NCBI RefSeq assembly: GCF_026914265.1
Contig: NC_069125.1
Coordinates: forward strand, 9,155,117-9,219,116
Source: Mya arenaria
Taxonomy: Eukaryota; Mollusca; Bivalvia; Myida; Myidae
Length of the DNA: 64,000 nucleotides
Reading direction: 5' to 3'
This document shows, piece after piece, positions 48,901-61,479 of this stretch (position 1 is its first letter; each line of letters begins with the position of its first letter). The notes under the pieces were generated by a model. It was not told the DNA's origin, did not search any database, and saw only the letters and a program-made list of their open reading frames with translations. Made by a program: the position numbers and the translations under genes.

Positions 48901-49904
48901 CAATCCCTCTTATTTATCAATTTCAATGTTCATGACTTACTTAATGTTATCTGATATATATTATGGTTAATCCGAATCGGCCCACCAGCTGATGTTATAT
49001 TGTGATATTTCAGACAACACTATGATGTGTCTGCACACCTTGTGAATTTAGATACTGAAATATCAAGCAATTCTCTGGCAGACTTGCTTTTATTAATGGT
49101 CTTATGCTTTTATCAATGATCGTCATATTGTGATTTTCCTTTGAAACTTAGTTTTGTTTATCCAGCTGTTGTACTAAAACATATCAGTAGTTTAAAAACA
49201 TCAAATGTGTGTAACCAAATTCAATATATTAAAACAAATTATTCTGATTGTGGATTTAATTCTGTTTCAATTATTACATTGTGTTGCATTGTCATATGCT
49301 ACTGGGGCGGTATTCATACCTTCTCAAATGATTTCATAACAAAAAGCCAATTTCCTAATGTTTTCAATGTCAAATTAAATGAAAACTATGTTTATTTTGT
49401 ATAAAACAATGAAAATGAAGTATTTGAGATATCATACAGACGAAGTGAAAGGCATTGCTATTTATGTGTTCTTAATCATAAACCGTCCACACGTGGAATT
49501 AGATCAGCTGCATACTATAAACTGTTAAGGATGATCATAGTTTTGGAACGTCTGCTTTGAAAAAACGCAAATGATAATACGGAAAAATGTTTCATATTTT
49601 ATTGTAGAAATTGTCCCGAGAACTATACTGACAAGGGAATTTTCTAAATTAATTGGATCAAATTTTCAATCAAAAAACATTTTTAAATATTGATGGCATT
49701 AGTTGTTGAAAGCTTGTTAGTATGTATTTGGTTTGATGCAACGTACATTCTAACAATCATTAAGATTTTAGAGGTCAACGCAATATTTTGTAAAACTACC
49801 CTCACACTGACTAAGCTACTGGATATATCTACTCCTTCACCAGATTAAAATCACCAACGGCTTACTACTGATTCATTAGAATTAATGTATCGGAAAATGT
49901 CTCC
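48901..49904. other. Intergenic, AT-rich
   Basis: An 87-codon plus-strand frame at 49,141-49,404 begins at a non-ATG codon and has no supporting signals. Nothing else is seen. Confidence 0.4.
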
Positions 49905-51101
49905 TTTGATGGCTCCCGTAATCATTGGATTACTATGAAACATCTTCAAAATGATTGTCTTATCATAGAAACGTCTAATGAGCGCAATATATAAATACCA
50001 TGGCCAGGGTCTCAAATATCAGACGAGCGATTAATGTCCCTGTGGGCCATCTTATTGACTTATATTAACAACGATCTTATTACATATCAAAAAACATCCC
50101 CGAGGAATAAAGTAATATTGAGTTCAATATTCAGGTTAAGAAAATCAAAGGACGTTTAATTCCCGCCCAACAAATGAAGTTAATATATTAATGATTTGCA
50201 AATCTGCCTATATATTACTATTAGCATTTGCTTCCGAGAAGGATGTTTGAAGTCGTCGCATGATATACGCCATAAACACCAAGTGTCTTTAATAACACAT
50301 TGACTAGTGTGGCCAATTGTGTTACTGCGAAACATCTTGTATGAATACTTATGTAAACAAATGAAGACGTATTTGTATTGTGATCATGTTAAAATCTTGG
50401 AAGTTCAAAGAAAAAGAACCCCTTGAACTCGGCAGTAGAGCTCGTTCTAATAGGTTATTGCATCAAAAGTAGAGTGCGTTTAAATTTCATAGCAGCACAA
50501 CACACATCCCCAGACTGATAGTTTTTTTTATGAATGTAGTTTCATCGAGTAGTGTGTGAATTTGTATTTATTCATTATCGCCATGTTCAATGAATGATAT
50601 AACAATACTCGATTTATCTATCATTTGTTTAAGAGAAGCGTTTAATTGCTTTTCGTTTTTGATAAATTGATTGATTTATAATGTATGTAACAATCATAAA
50701 GTTTGAGTGATAATTCTGAAACTACTTACTAATTATTCCTTTTATAGAAAACATGAATGACTGATATCAAAATGGTAACTATGCATTTAACAGCTGAAAA
50801 CATACAAATATTAAATGAATAATGGGTCCATAAAGAGTTTCGGAAATCAACGAGTGTCTCGGTAAAAGCTTCCGGGTGATATCGGAAATGCTCTTGACCC
50901 AATCTTGCATACTAATGAGATACCGGTAAAATCAAAGCAGATGCAACAAGAGTAGGAATAATGTCAAGTTAAGCATTTAAACTTGTTGCTTTACTGACAG
51001 ATAGCAAGACAGCGAGAAGTGAACATGAACTGGTGACTCTTTCGAACATGTTCGAATGCGATTCACTTGAACTCCACCGAGTATTCACGGAAGTCATAGA
51101 T

Positions 51102-51254
51102 GATATTTGTTTATTTCAGTGTAAGATCGTATTTTATTTCACGAGTGTCATAGAAAAGCATATTTTCACGAGTGTCGAAGCCACGAGTGAAAATGTAGTT
51201 TTTTATGATCACGAGTGAAATTAAATACGATCTTACACTGAAATAAACAAATAT
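51102..51254. mobile_element. Palindromic MITE
   Basis: Left arm 51,102-51,147 and right arm 51,209-51,254 are near-perfect 46-bp inverted repeats (gatatttgtttatttcagtg at the outer ends), with a nested tattttcacgagtg/cacgagtgaaaat pair inside. The transcript would fold into one long hairpin. It lies in the 2-kb segment specific to copy B. Confidence 0.85.
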
Positions 51255-52611
51255 CCTGTTTCTGTTTCTTTTATGCTTATTTTCGGAGTTTTTTTTATTA
51301 TTTATTTCTGAATTACCCCCTTATTTTGAAAAGGGTGGGTTTTACGCTGCTAACCGTGGGGCGCCCCTCATGCATAATTATAGCTGTCAACTTTTCTATT
51401 TTCGGTTTGCTGAGAAATAGTTCTCTGCTATTTATTCTTATAGCTTAATATTCGCTCGTTTTTTATTGCAAAGCTTTATGAACAGTAAACAATGAAGTTT
51501 TATTTGTGCACATATGTTCCAAAAAATAATGAAAACACTTTTATTTTAAGATGGGCATGAATACATAACCAGATTACTACGCCGCTATTTAAAGAATGAA
51601 AATTTCGAAGGTCAAATGTGTAAGCAAAACAAATGTGGATACTCATTGGATTTTAAACATTCTTCTTAGTAAAAGACTGCATGTATTTCATAGTAAATTA
51701 ATATTCAGTCATCTTACTGTCAGAGACCAGTCTGTTTCGCTTTAAAACAGGTTTGTTTTCCAGATAAAGAGTGAATGCCACGCTAGTTTGTTGACACATT
51801 TTGAGGTGTAGGTGGGGTAAAAAATATCGGATCTATCTGTAAATTGTTGTGTGAATTTTCCAGGAAGCTCATTTTACGTACTACAACGGCAAACAGTTCA
51901 AAATACATTTGAACGATGATATAAAATTTTATTTATGTTCGAACAGTTGTTTTCGTCTGTAATTTGTTTGGTATGAAAGCAAATGTTCGAACATTAAGCT
52001 TCAAAGATCAGGAAAATGTTTGAAAAACGGGATAACCGGTAATAAACGGTAAGTTGTTAATTTCCAATCGTATATCTATTTAAATTTATAAAACATTTCT
52101 TTATTTCTTAAACATTTTTTGACATAATTTACTGAAGTCCAGTGTTCTGTTTTGATCAAGGCAAGTACATGTAACAACAAAGGAATTTAAAAGTAGTTCT
52201 GATAGTTGATATTTTCACTCCTTATTTTGCAGTGAAAATATCAAATTTATATTTTCACTGTTGTTATTTCACTGTTAAAACCCCATATTTCATCGTAAAG
52301 CATGAACGAAAACGTAATAATTGGAAATTTCAACTGAAATTTATACTCCTTTATATAACATGCATGAATACAATAAAAACATATTTCACCTAGAATGACA
52401 ATGTGTCAATGCCATTCCTTATGCATTGTACTTTACTTTTTTGTGTTGTTGTTTCGATTTGTGGCTGGCTTTCATTATTGAAATTAGCATTTTTCTAACC
52501 CGATCTGATGATGGCGGGCTTTTGAAAGTTTATCGCTTAAAAAGGTGGAAATACCATGTTTTCTGCACTTTTTTTATCAAATTAAACACTGTATCCTTCA
52601 TAAAAATCACC

Positions 52612-52702
52612 GTGTTTGTGTTTATTCATCCTTTTCGATAAATTAAAACAATTGTATCAATTCTGGTACTGTTTAATTGGGAGTAAGAGTGCATCTTTAA
52701 GG
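52612..52702 (-). mobile_element. MITE or transposon end, partner at 57,779
   Basis: On the minus strand it reads ccttaaagatgcactcttac then a block ending atcgaaaaggatgaata. The same order is found on the plus strand at 57,779-57,861. The start is also close to the end of the MITE at 40,699. Confidence 0.65.
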
Positions 52703-53751
52703 TTTAAATCTTGGCCCTTAATGTCCACAACAATAGTGACTTATCCACTTGTTTGATATACATTATTTGCTTACGAGAAAGAGTACGTCAAGATTTGTTC
52801 GTTAGTCGTTAAACAAACCGAGACAAAAGGGCTCCGATGGACTTTAAAGTATTCTCAACCACCTCGTATCCCATTCTTTAAACGTGACATTTATGGTGGC
52901 CAACTGGAATGACAAAATCGACCACCCTTAATAATTTCCGACTTTGTTCAATACAATATATTTTTTAATGTAAATCCACGCTCATTTGTTGGGTTTTGAT
53001 GATCACGTGACAAGTAAATATCTCCATTGGTTCAACAGTCATGAATATTCATATTAGGTTGGTTCGGCATATTGTGGATGGGCAATAAATGACGTATATA
53101 TTTGTTAATTTGGATGAATACAATGTTATTATGCAGCATAACACCAATACCAGTATAATTTACTTTAAGCTGACTTATATGACGTATATGATAATTTAGT
53201 ATAAATCAGCTTTAGCAAAGCGGATCAAAGTATTATTAAATCTTTATAATCTTTATATAAAAGTATGGTTAATTTATATTCAGCTTAACTGATATGCCTC
53301 AATAATAAATAACATGTTTTGTGGGCAAAACCGGTATTATAGGAACCCTTATCTCTTATGAAAACGTTAATGATTTTTTTATCATTATGAAACATAATAT
53401 ATACCGGGTAATAACATACAGGTGTTGATCCTGATTTATCTTCTAAAATGTTATTAATTTTATTGACAAATATACATGTAGTACCAATTGCTCTGAACTT
53501 CGACGCTTATAACGTCAATATTGCTTACTTTTAAATCTTTACTGCTCTAGATGTTCAATACATATATGCTGTAGTTGTAACACGATTTGAGAAACTACTT
53601 AGCCTGAACTTGTTTAGATTTAAATGTGCGAGAGCATCATTAAATATTTCACGTTCAAAAGTTAACAACGATGTAATTAATCGCGTTGTTATCTTTAATA
53701 ACGTTCTAAAAAATCGGCCTCTGGTAAATATATCGGCCTTGACAATTACTG

Positions 53752-53759
53752 TATAAATA
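53752..53759 (+). promoter_or_regulatory. TATA-like element in copy B
   Basis: TATAAATA in gtataaatatagaaccgatt. The matching place in copy A (near 36,772) reads gtatagtaaaggagccgatt. It lies upstream of a block conserved in both copies (aaaaccaatatta, ggcgatgcagta). No open frame follows, so promoter activity is only a possibility. Confidence 0.2.
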
Positions 53760-55445
53760 TAGAACCGATTTTGTTAAGTTGACATTTTACTGTGTCTTGT
53801 TTTATGGAAACACTGAGTTAAAACCAATATTAAAGAAGGCGATGCAGTATTATAAAATAATTGTAAAGGAAATAGTTGATGCGTTTTGTCACATGCCTGA
53901 GATTAAACATTTTGTGGAAAAATATCTGGCTTTGAACTTAAAAAGTAAGTCCTGTTTTTTATGTCTTGGCATTATTTGTATTTTCTATATTTGCTGAATA
54001 TCTTAATATTCAAGGACTTATACATAAGTGTACACTCAGCAGGAACAGTTCGTCGGATAAACGTTTGATTTTGGTCACGACGACGGCCACTAAAAATGCG
54101 ACGTCTGATCGACGTCTAAAGCTGGTATAATGCTGATGCTAGTATGCTAATAAAATCTACCATCTTACCGACGTCAAATTTATGACGTCATGTGGACTTT
54201 GAAATACGTCGAATTTGGTTGGTGTATTTTACAACTTTTAGTCAAGGTATTTGTATTTCAAATACGATAGAATTTAAAGGTTTGGAGGGACAAGAACAAA
54301 TGCTCATTAACCTTATGGATCGAAAACATTGTGTATGCAAACGATCGTGAAATAATGATTTATAAAAGGATGCAAAGTTAACCGATGATATTTTTCAATA
54401 TATTAACATAATAAATTTGAACATAGGTGCAACCATTGTATCGTCGAATGCTTATAGGGAAAAGCGGTCGCTAACACTGGCTTTCATATTTACATGAAAA
54501 ACAGTTTAATCATAAACCCCATTTAATGATACAGGGTAAACGCCAAAGAAAGAGAACACAAAAACAAACATCATCAACAAAAACATGGAACAACAGCAAA
54601 ACGCCACAGAATACAACAAAAATGACCTTTAATCGGAACGCAAAAGTTCGAAATGTGTAAGCGTAAACTATATCTAAAGGGGAAATATGAATTAGTTTAT
54701 GCTTTTCTGTAATATGAAATGAATTATGTACGTAAGTTTGAACCTATTGTACTTTTTTTGAATTCAGATATCGGTCGTTTAGAACAACGTTTTCCATTGC
54801 CTTATTACCGTACAATTTCGTCAGGAATTGTTGCTTTACAAAAATGCTAGAGTTTAAACATACGAGTTTGCATGATATTGTACGATATAGCAACAATAGT
54901 ACAGTTTCTTTCGACTAAGTACGACATAAAGCTATCTATGTATGAGTTGTTTACCAAACGATTGGTTTAAATATAGTTTAGTTTCGAAATAAAACTATAT
55001 GAAATGTCATATATAAAATATCAAAATATAGGGTTGGATTTGAAAATGGTAAAAAAACTTATGAAAGCCTTTTCCTACTAGTTCATTATGTACAGTTCGC
55101 GTATGGGGTTTCAGTGAATATCGACTTGTCGATGAAAACATTACAAACCTATTACTAAATTAAAAAAAATAATCATATAATGCTTCGCCTTTAAAAAGGT
55201 TATTGTAAGAAAGTTGAAAACAAGTCATGGAAATATGGTGAATATGAGAAGTAAAAAATATGTTGAGCAAAAATCGTAAATAAAAAAGTGAAGTAGTGTG
55301 GATTAAAATGGCAAACAAGAACAGGTTTGTTTTCCCTGTACATTTTTTGAAAATGGATCTCTTGGATTCAGGATTAAACAAACAACATGGCAGTTGATGC
55401 TATTGTCTGAGAGTTCCTCAAGTGCCTGCAGTCGGAGAGCCAAGT

Positions 55446-55755
55446 ATGAGTACATTTAAAAAAGAAGTGAAGACTGTTGTCTTCCTTTCCGAATATGACA
55501 CTGTACGGACATTCAACAAGGTCAGCAGCTAGAGCACTATAATTGATGCGAAGTATCGTATGAAGCTCTTGGAGGGTTCTATTTCCATGATAGAATTAAT
55601 CAGGCACATGCGGAGTATTTTCATTTAGCAGTGTCTCGAATGATAAAATCAAGTCTGCTGTTTGGAAACATTGGGTGAGGGCATTCAAACTACGAAACAC
55701 AGACGGAAGAAAGATTGCTAAAGGCACTAAAGCGCCAATGTTTATGTACCGTTAA
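55446..55755 (+). pseudogene. Decayed coding sequence with stops
   Basis: A frame from ATG at 55,446 (MSTFKKEVKTVVFLSEYD) meets TAG at 55,530 and continues in the same frame as STIIDAKYRMKLLEGS to a second stop. A later frame reads HWVRAFKLRNTDGRKIAKG and ends APMFMYR, TAA at 55,753. The composition is strongly protein-like, and the stops and shifts indicate decay. It lies in a segment specific to copy B. Probably a mobile-element gene; the family is not named. Confidence 0.4.
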
Positions 55756-56111
55756 ATCAAATACCAATTAGTGATAAAGATTTTGTACTGTCGATTTAAT
55801 AATTTAGCCAGCGAAAAAGAAAAATAAAGCGCAAGAACGAAACAAAAACAACAAAAAAAACTCTTAACGTACATATGCGCTTGTATAAATTATATATTTA
55901 GATATATCATTTCGATTTGAGCCAGAAATAGCGAATTTCACTAATTGGATGTTGATTAACCGATTTTGAATGTAATTATTGTTTTTTGTTTTGCAAATCT
56001 TCATACATTTGTGTGTCAATGCATAGGTATATTTCTTAATATGTTCTTGGTTGCCTTAAAACTTACAAAAGCGTATTTATATTTTTTTTTGATTACCCTA
56101 CTTCATCTGCA

Positions 56112-56393
56112 TTGGAAATGAATGTCAACTCATCAGCTCGACGAAAGTGTATAGTGAAACAATTTCGTTCAATCTCGTACAATTGGAATAGAACAGTCGC
56201 ATATTGTCGTTTAAATGTCGAAAATACTGAACAAAAATACCGTAGAGGTTCCGCCTATGCTTCATTCGCTAAGTCGCAGCATTTGGAATGGTATTTGCTT
56301 TGTGTCGTTTTTTGTAGCAATGACTCTCTCTGTGGTCTTAGACGTTTTGAACAGTCGAGAACATACGACAACAAGCTTTTAGAAGATATGTAA
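56112..56393 (+). CDS. ORF of 93 codons, unknown
   Basis: Starts MEMNVNSSARRKC and ends SRTYDNKLLEDM. The first codons lie in the end of duplication copy B; the matching stretch of copy A (from about 47,945) soon reaches a stop. An overlapping frame of 93 codons exists on the other strand (56,536-56,255), so neither can be trusted. Confidence 0.2.
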   Translation: MEMNVNSSARRKCIVKQFRSISYNWNRTVAYCRLNVENTEQKYRRGSAYASFAKSQHLEWYLLCVVFCSNDSLCGLRRFEQSRTYDNKLLEDM

Positions 56394-56727
56394 GAAAGTA
56401 CAAATATGCATTGGCGAGTTACAATATTTGGCGAAGATTTTAACCGCTTACAATTATTATAGGCACTTCCTAGCAATATGCGACAACCAGTGAATATAAG
56501 TTCGACTTTATGCTTGATATACATCAGCTCGTTCATGAGCGCAACATGTTCAGATTGTAGACTTCCAGATGAAATGAAGCGACTGTGTGACAGAGGTTTA
56601 CAGCCTTTTACAATAGTTCATCTTTCATTTGTTTAAATCCGCTCGGTTAAGGTCATCTATCAAAGACGTATATATTGAATAAGGAATCAATTACTTTTCG
56701 TCATCTAATTACTATAGAAAAAAGAGA
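56394..56727. other. Intergenic, no gene seen
   Basis: AT-rich unique sequence between duplication copy B and the minisatellite. Confidence 0.4.
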
Positions 56728-57722
56728 CTAAGGTATTGCCGTAGGAAAAAACAGTTAGCATAATTGTCGTAGGTAAAAGACAGTTTACATAATTGTCGTA
56801 GGTAAAAGACAGTTAACATAATTGTCGTAGTGAAAAAAACAGTTAACATAATTGTCGTAGTGAAAAAAACAGTTAACATAATTGTCATAGGTAAAAGACA
56901 GTTTACATAATTGTCGTAGGGAAAAGACAGTTAACATAATTGTCATAGGTAAAAGACAGTTAACATAATTGTCGTAGTGAAAAAAACAGTTAACATAATT
57001 GTCGTAGTGAAAAAAAACAGTTAACATAATTGTCATAGGTAAAAGACAGTTAACATAATTGTCGTAGGTAAAAGACAGTTTACATAATTGTCGTAGGGAA
57101 AAGACAGTTAACATAATTGTCGTAGTGAAAAAAAACAGTTAACATAATTGTCATAGGTAAAAGACAGTTAACATAATTGTCGTAGGTAAAAGACAGTTTA
57201 CATAATTGTCGTAGGGAAAAGACAGTTAACATAATTGTCGTAGGTAAAAGACAGTTTACATAATTGTCGTAGGTAAAAGACAGTTAGCATAATTGTCATA
57301 GGAAAAGACAGTTAACATAATTGTCGTAGGGAAAAAACAGTTAACATAATTGTCGTAGGGAAAAGACAGTTAACATATTTGTCGTAGGTAAAGGACAGTT
57401 AACGTAATTGTCGTAGTGAAAAGTCAGTTACCATAATTGTCGTAGGTAAAGGACAGTTAACATAATTGTCGTAGTGAAAATTCAGTTAACATAATTGTCG
57501 TAAGTAAAGGACAGTTAACATAATTGTCGTAGTGAAAATTCAGTTAGCATAATTGTCGTAGGTTAAGGACAGTTAACATAATTGTCGAAGTGAAAAGTCA
57601 GTTAACATAATTGTCGTTGTGAAAAGACAGTTAACATAATTGTCGTAGGAAAAAGACAGTTGACATAATTGTCATAGAGAAAAAACAGTTAACATAATTG
57701 TCATAGGGAAAAGACAGTTAAC
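56728..57722. repeat. 29-30-bp minisatellite, about 33 units
   Basis: The unit is cagttaacataattgtcgta followed by ggtaaaaga (29 bp) or gtgaaaaaaa (30 bp). Variants are gttta/gttag for gttaa and cata for cgta. The 30-bp variants keep short frames open by chance. Super-units (ggtaaa, gggaaa, gtgaaa types in repeating order) are visible at 56,790-57,250. Confidence 0.95.
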
Positions 57723-58268
57723 GTGCGCAGCAATGCAACGTAGATGAAAGCAAAACTGCTAACGTGAGGGATTGTCAGCCTTAAAGATGAACTCTTACTC
57801 CCAAAAAAGATGTTCTACAATTAATACAATTTTTTTAGTTTACCGAAAAGGATGAATACATATCAAACACAATTAAGGAATCTATCTTTTCATTTGGAAG
57901 GAAAGTGTAGAAAACACGTTATTTCTACCGTATGAGACGATAGCTGGTAACCGTAAATCATTTAGAGATAACCAGAGTCATTTTACAGCTATTGAGATTT
58001 TTACAGATTCTGATTTAGCAACATTCGAGAAGAAAAAAAGTGTTTATAATCATATCTTAAGAAGACTTATCGCAATGTTTTGTTCTCATAAGGGAAGAAA
58101 AAGTACATTTCTATTTTTCTTAACATTTTAATGGCAGAGTAGCATTTATATAAAAAAAAAATAATATTTTTTTCCATTCCAATATTATATTAAAAAAAGT
58201 CACTCACGCATTCTTCAATTCCTTTTTACACATTTTGTTTCTTACATTAGTTTACGCAAGTTTTAAAT
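57723..58268. other. MITE relic then AT-rich DNA
   Basis: Begins with the transposon end at 57,779-57,861 (ccttaaagatgaactcttac), partner of 52,702-52,612. The rest holds no gene. Confidence 0.5.
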
Positions 58269-58269
58269 C

Positions 58270-58370
58270 GTAATATTCCTTTAATTATATATCTCTTTTG
58301 AGTCTTTCTACGTTTTGAAAACCTGGAAATACTCAAAAGAGAAACATGTATATAACAAAAAGAATATTAC
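58270..58370. repeat. Inverted repeat, 34-40-bp arms
   Basis: Left arm 58,270-58,303 (gtaatattcctttaattata ...) and right arm 58,331-58,370 are imperfect inverse copies around a 27-bp loop. A small hairpin element or MITE core. Confidence 0.7.
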
Positions 58371-58794
58371 GATAGGATGCTTTTACGACGACGACATCTA
58401 TCACGTCTTCTTTGGTGTTAAAAAACCTCCGTTTGGACCGCAACTCGTTTTCGACGGTACACGATAACACACCGAACTGAACGATAACAGGGTGTCAGAA
58501 AAACATCCTATTATATTATCCCACATCGCGCGTTGAAGCAGTATGTACTGTTACTCCGGGTGGATTCATTCATTTGATTGTGTTATCCATATTCGCTCGT
58601 TGTTTGCTAGAAGTGAATTTCTCGGTTGATACATTTTGATTAAAATATATTTATTCTGTTTTTGTCCTTAAGCTGATTATCTTTTTTAAGGAGGGTTATA
58701 AGTTTAATACTGTAGATGTTATTGATAATAAAGTTGGGTCTAGTGTGACTAGTTAAGTACTATTTTAAACTGGTTTAACCCTTTGAAGAACTCC
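58371..58794. other. Intergenic, no gene seen
   Basis: A short GC-richer patch at 58,380-58,560 (cgacgacgacatctatcacg, ccgcaactcgttttcgacgg) is not part of any recognised repeat here. Confidence 0.35.
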
Positions 58795-59006
58795 GGGACC
58801 TGATTTCTCGAAATATCTTAAACTTAACATACTTAAGTAGCTTATTTTATTTAGCAAAATTACTTATTTTAACCTGATTTACATGAATAAAACATAGCTT
58901 TTCCTGATCACCAGACAGATAACTTCAATTAACAATAAAAAACTTTAAAGACATTACATATTTCACAAATTATAGCAGATTTAAGTAGTTTCGAGAAATT
59001 GGCCCC
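58795..59006. mobile_element. 212-bp MITE, family partner at 36,326
   Basis: Ends gggacctgatttctcgaaat and agtttcgagaaattggcccc, matching the inverted ends of the copy at 36,326-36,580, with the same ttaaacttaac(a)/taag inner sequence. Confidence 0.75.
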
Positions 59007-59259
59007 AGGTTCTTACTGACCGTTTCTAAGCTTGTTTCTTATGGGTGTGGGTGTGTCGGTTTATTTATACTCACACTCGGGTAAGACCATTTCGGCGAGT
59101 GTTCCGAAACAATGTTGTTCATATTTGGGTTTTGGAGCATAGTGAACAAAAAAAACATTGTTAGAGCTACCCTGTCTCGTTTAACATTCACCAGTGTATA
59201 TCACTGCCTTACTGATCCCAAATTTAATGTCGTAACATGATTAGTTTTCGTTATAGTGC

Positions 59260-59345
59260 GGCAGATTCGAAACCAGCGACCTCTGGAATGACTGTCAAAT
59301 GAGTTACCGCCGAATGTTGGTAATGCCCTGGCCATTGCGCCTTTG
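59260..59345 (-). mobile_element. tRNA-derived SINE relic
   Basis: On the minus strand an A-box-like tggccagggcatt and a good B box ggtttcgaatctgcc (59,274-59,260) have roughly tRNA spacing. No tail or core is seen. Confidence 0.4.
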
Positions 59346-61469
59346 TACGCTATCAAATGAAAGTTTGGGCTCCTTGGCTTGTCTTATATACCTTCCATTA
59401 GATAATTACGGTATCTGGTATGCCATTACGACTATTGTAAATATCTGGTGACCCTTAGGTAACTTTGAAATTGTTTGAAATGGGTTTACGAGTAAATTTT
59501 TAAAATTCGGATATATGAGGCGCCATCAAAACCTGAGAACCCATGAGAGTCGAATTTGACATTTACTATTAATTCTCAGTATTATAAACCATTTGCACTA
59601 CTGGTAAATCACTTTAAAGAAACTCTTAAATGACGCACTTTTTTGTTTCATGACGTCATTTTAACGTCTCGCATTGATTAGCTTATGATGTGAAGTCAGC
59701 ATAGTGGAATACGGCCGTACTGCACTTTGGTTGGATGCGGACAACCGTATTTTGCAACATGTATTACGTGTGGGTTTATGATTATAATATAATATTATTT
59801 TTTTATGAAGTGATGTCAGCGGAGTCACATAAGACCGTATTGCACGGACTATCGTATTTTGCAATATGTACCGCTGGCAGGTGTATGCGGTGTATATGAT
59901 AGAAAGTCTGTGCATATTAATAAAAAAATAATATAAGGAATTAAATTCATGTATATAATAAAGTTTATTATCCGTCTGTGACTTTTATGTTTAAATATTA
60001 AAAAGCCTGCATAATATTCATTACAAACCTACTTGTTTAGAGAATGAATGTCGTATAAAGCAATTTAATTTTCAAGGAACATTTATAAATATCACGAATA
60101 AAAGATTGTTGTATTTTATAAAGTGATATACGATCTGTAGACGTTTTCCTCCTCATTTTCTTGCAATATAATATTTATAATGGATTAATAATAGATTTAA
60201 AATGATAAAGTTAAACGTAAGAAATACATAATGTTTTTGGACTAGGACACTTGTGCTATAGTTCGTAGTGGTGCACACTATTTCTGCAGCTTCAAGCCGC
60301 ATAATGGGGCTCACCGACGTAATAAATCCTTACGCTGTATTTTGGAAATCCGTTAGCGAATTCGAACATGGCCGAGGAGTTCCTAATGTGAATAATCAAA
60401 GTAGTACCAGGACTGTTAACGATGAACAAGAACGTGAGAAATAGTTCTTTTTACGAGGCATTCTGAAACTGATTGCAGCCTTTGCTGTTGTTGGATTATG
60501 CCAAAATAACAACATAGAAATGACAACAAGCCTAGCAAAATGCATGACATACGTATATTCAAGTATTTTCTATAAAAATGAAAGTAATCGATCCAATGAT
60601 ATACAACGGTCAATCAAGTCTTGCAAAAATTGACTTGTCAAGATAGTCTCGATCATCTAGACGCTTGCATCTTATCCGGGTTTATATCTTTCAATGTGTG
60701 TTGACGTCATTGACTCTGCTCAGAGCGGCTGAATGATTGAGACTAATGTCAACAACACTAATGAATGCAGATAATGTGAGTTTTATATGTCGTTTCAATT
60801 GAAGTTATTTATAAATAAGGCCGTCCATGCAATGATGACCATCATCATACGGATTTATTAACATCTTACCTTGGGTAGCATGTATAGTTTGACTCGAAAG
60901 ATTACATGAAATACAAATTCGCTTGATTTCGATCAAATATGGGTCAAATTCAAGTAATTATTTTGCGCAAACGGAATAAGATAAGGAATTATCAAAAAAA
61001 TGCGCATGATTATTCATAAAGTTTCTTACTGAATGAAGCTAAATGTATGAATATGTGCATAGCACCTAGACTTTGATAATGAAGGCAGGGAAAATTGTTC
61101 TGTGTGTAAGTACATATTTACTTCATACATTGTACACATACATTGTGATAAACCATTGCCATTGGATAAACAGTCTTGTATGCTAAATTTGGATTCTATC
61201 TGTTATGCGTTCTTTCCGTCTGAGTGAATTTTCATGTTACACGAGGTAAAGTTATGAATATTTAACCTGGCGATAGTCAGTCTAAAGTGATGTTTAGCCT
61301 GGCTAGTATGACATTATGAAAAAACCTGGACGGCATTTTAGAATGACTTACCTGGCGATGTCCAACCAGAACTCCTCTTGGTTTGTGATTGGATCTTTGG
61401 CTTGTGCATTCAGATTCAGGGTTTACTTTAACCATTATATATTTTACAACCATTGTGAAGGAAGCTATG
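59346..61469. other. Intergenic with a small direct repeat
   Basis: At 59,686-59,763 and 59,805-59,869 an 65-80-bp direct repeat shares tgatgt(g/c)a, accgta(c)tgcac and cgtattttgcaa. A perfect TGACGTCA (CRE) lies at 59,651-59,658. An 84-codon minus-strand frame across this repeat is a by-product. Nothing else is supported. Confidence 0.45.
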
Positions 61470-61479
61470 ATAGCTTATA

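Larger units (their letters stand above)
49905..56130. repeat. Segmental duplication, copy B
   Basis: Collinear with copy A but without the 9.9-kb insertion. It carries its own insertions: about 2.05 kb at 50,640-52,690, about 240 bp at 54,480-54,720 and about 950 bp at 55,000-55,950. Divergence from copy A is high (many substitutions and small indels), so the duplication is old. Confidence 0.8.

Noticed and set aside
56785..57114. 109-codon minus-strand frame
   Set aside because: It is the 29-30-bp minisatellite read through; low complexity and no start context.
59661..59915. 84-codon minus-strand frame with an internal repeat
   Set aside because: It follows the non-coding direct repeat at 59,686-59,869.
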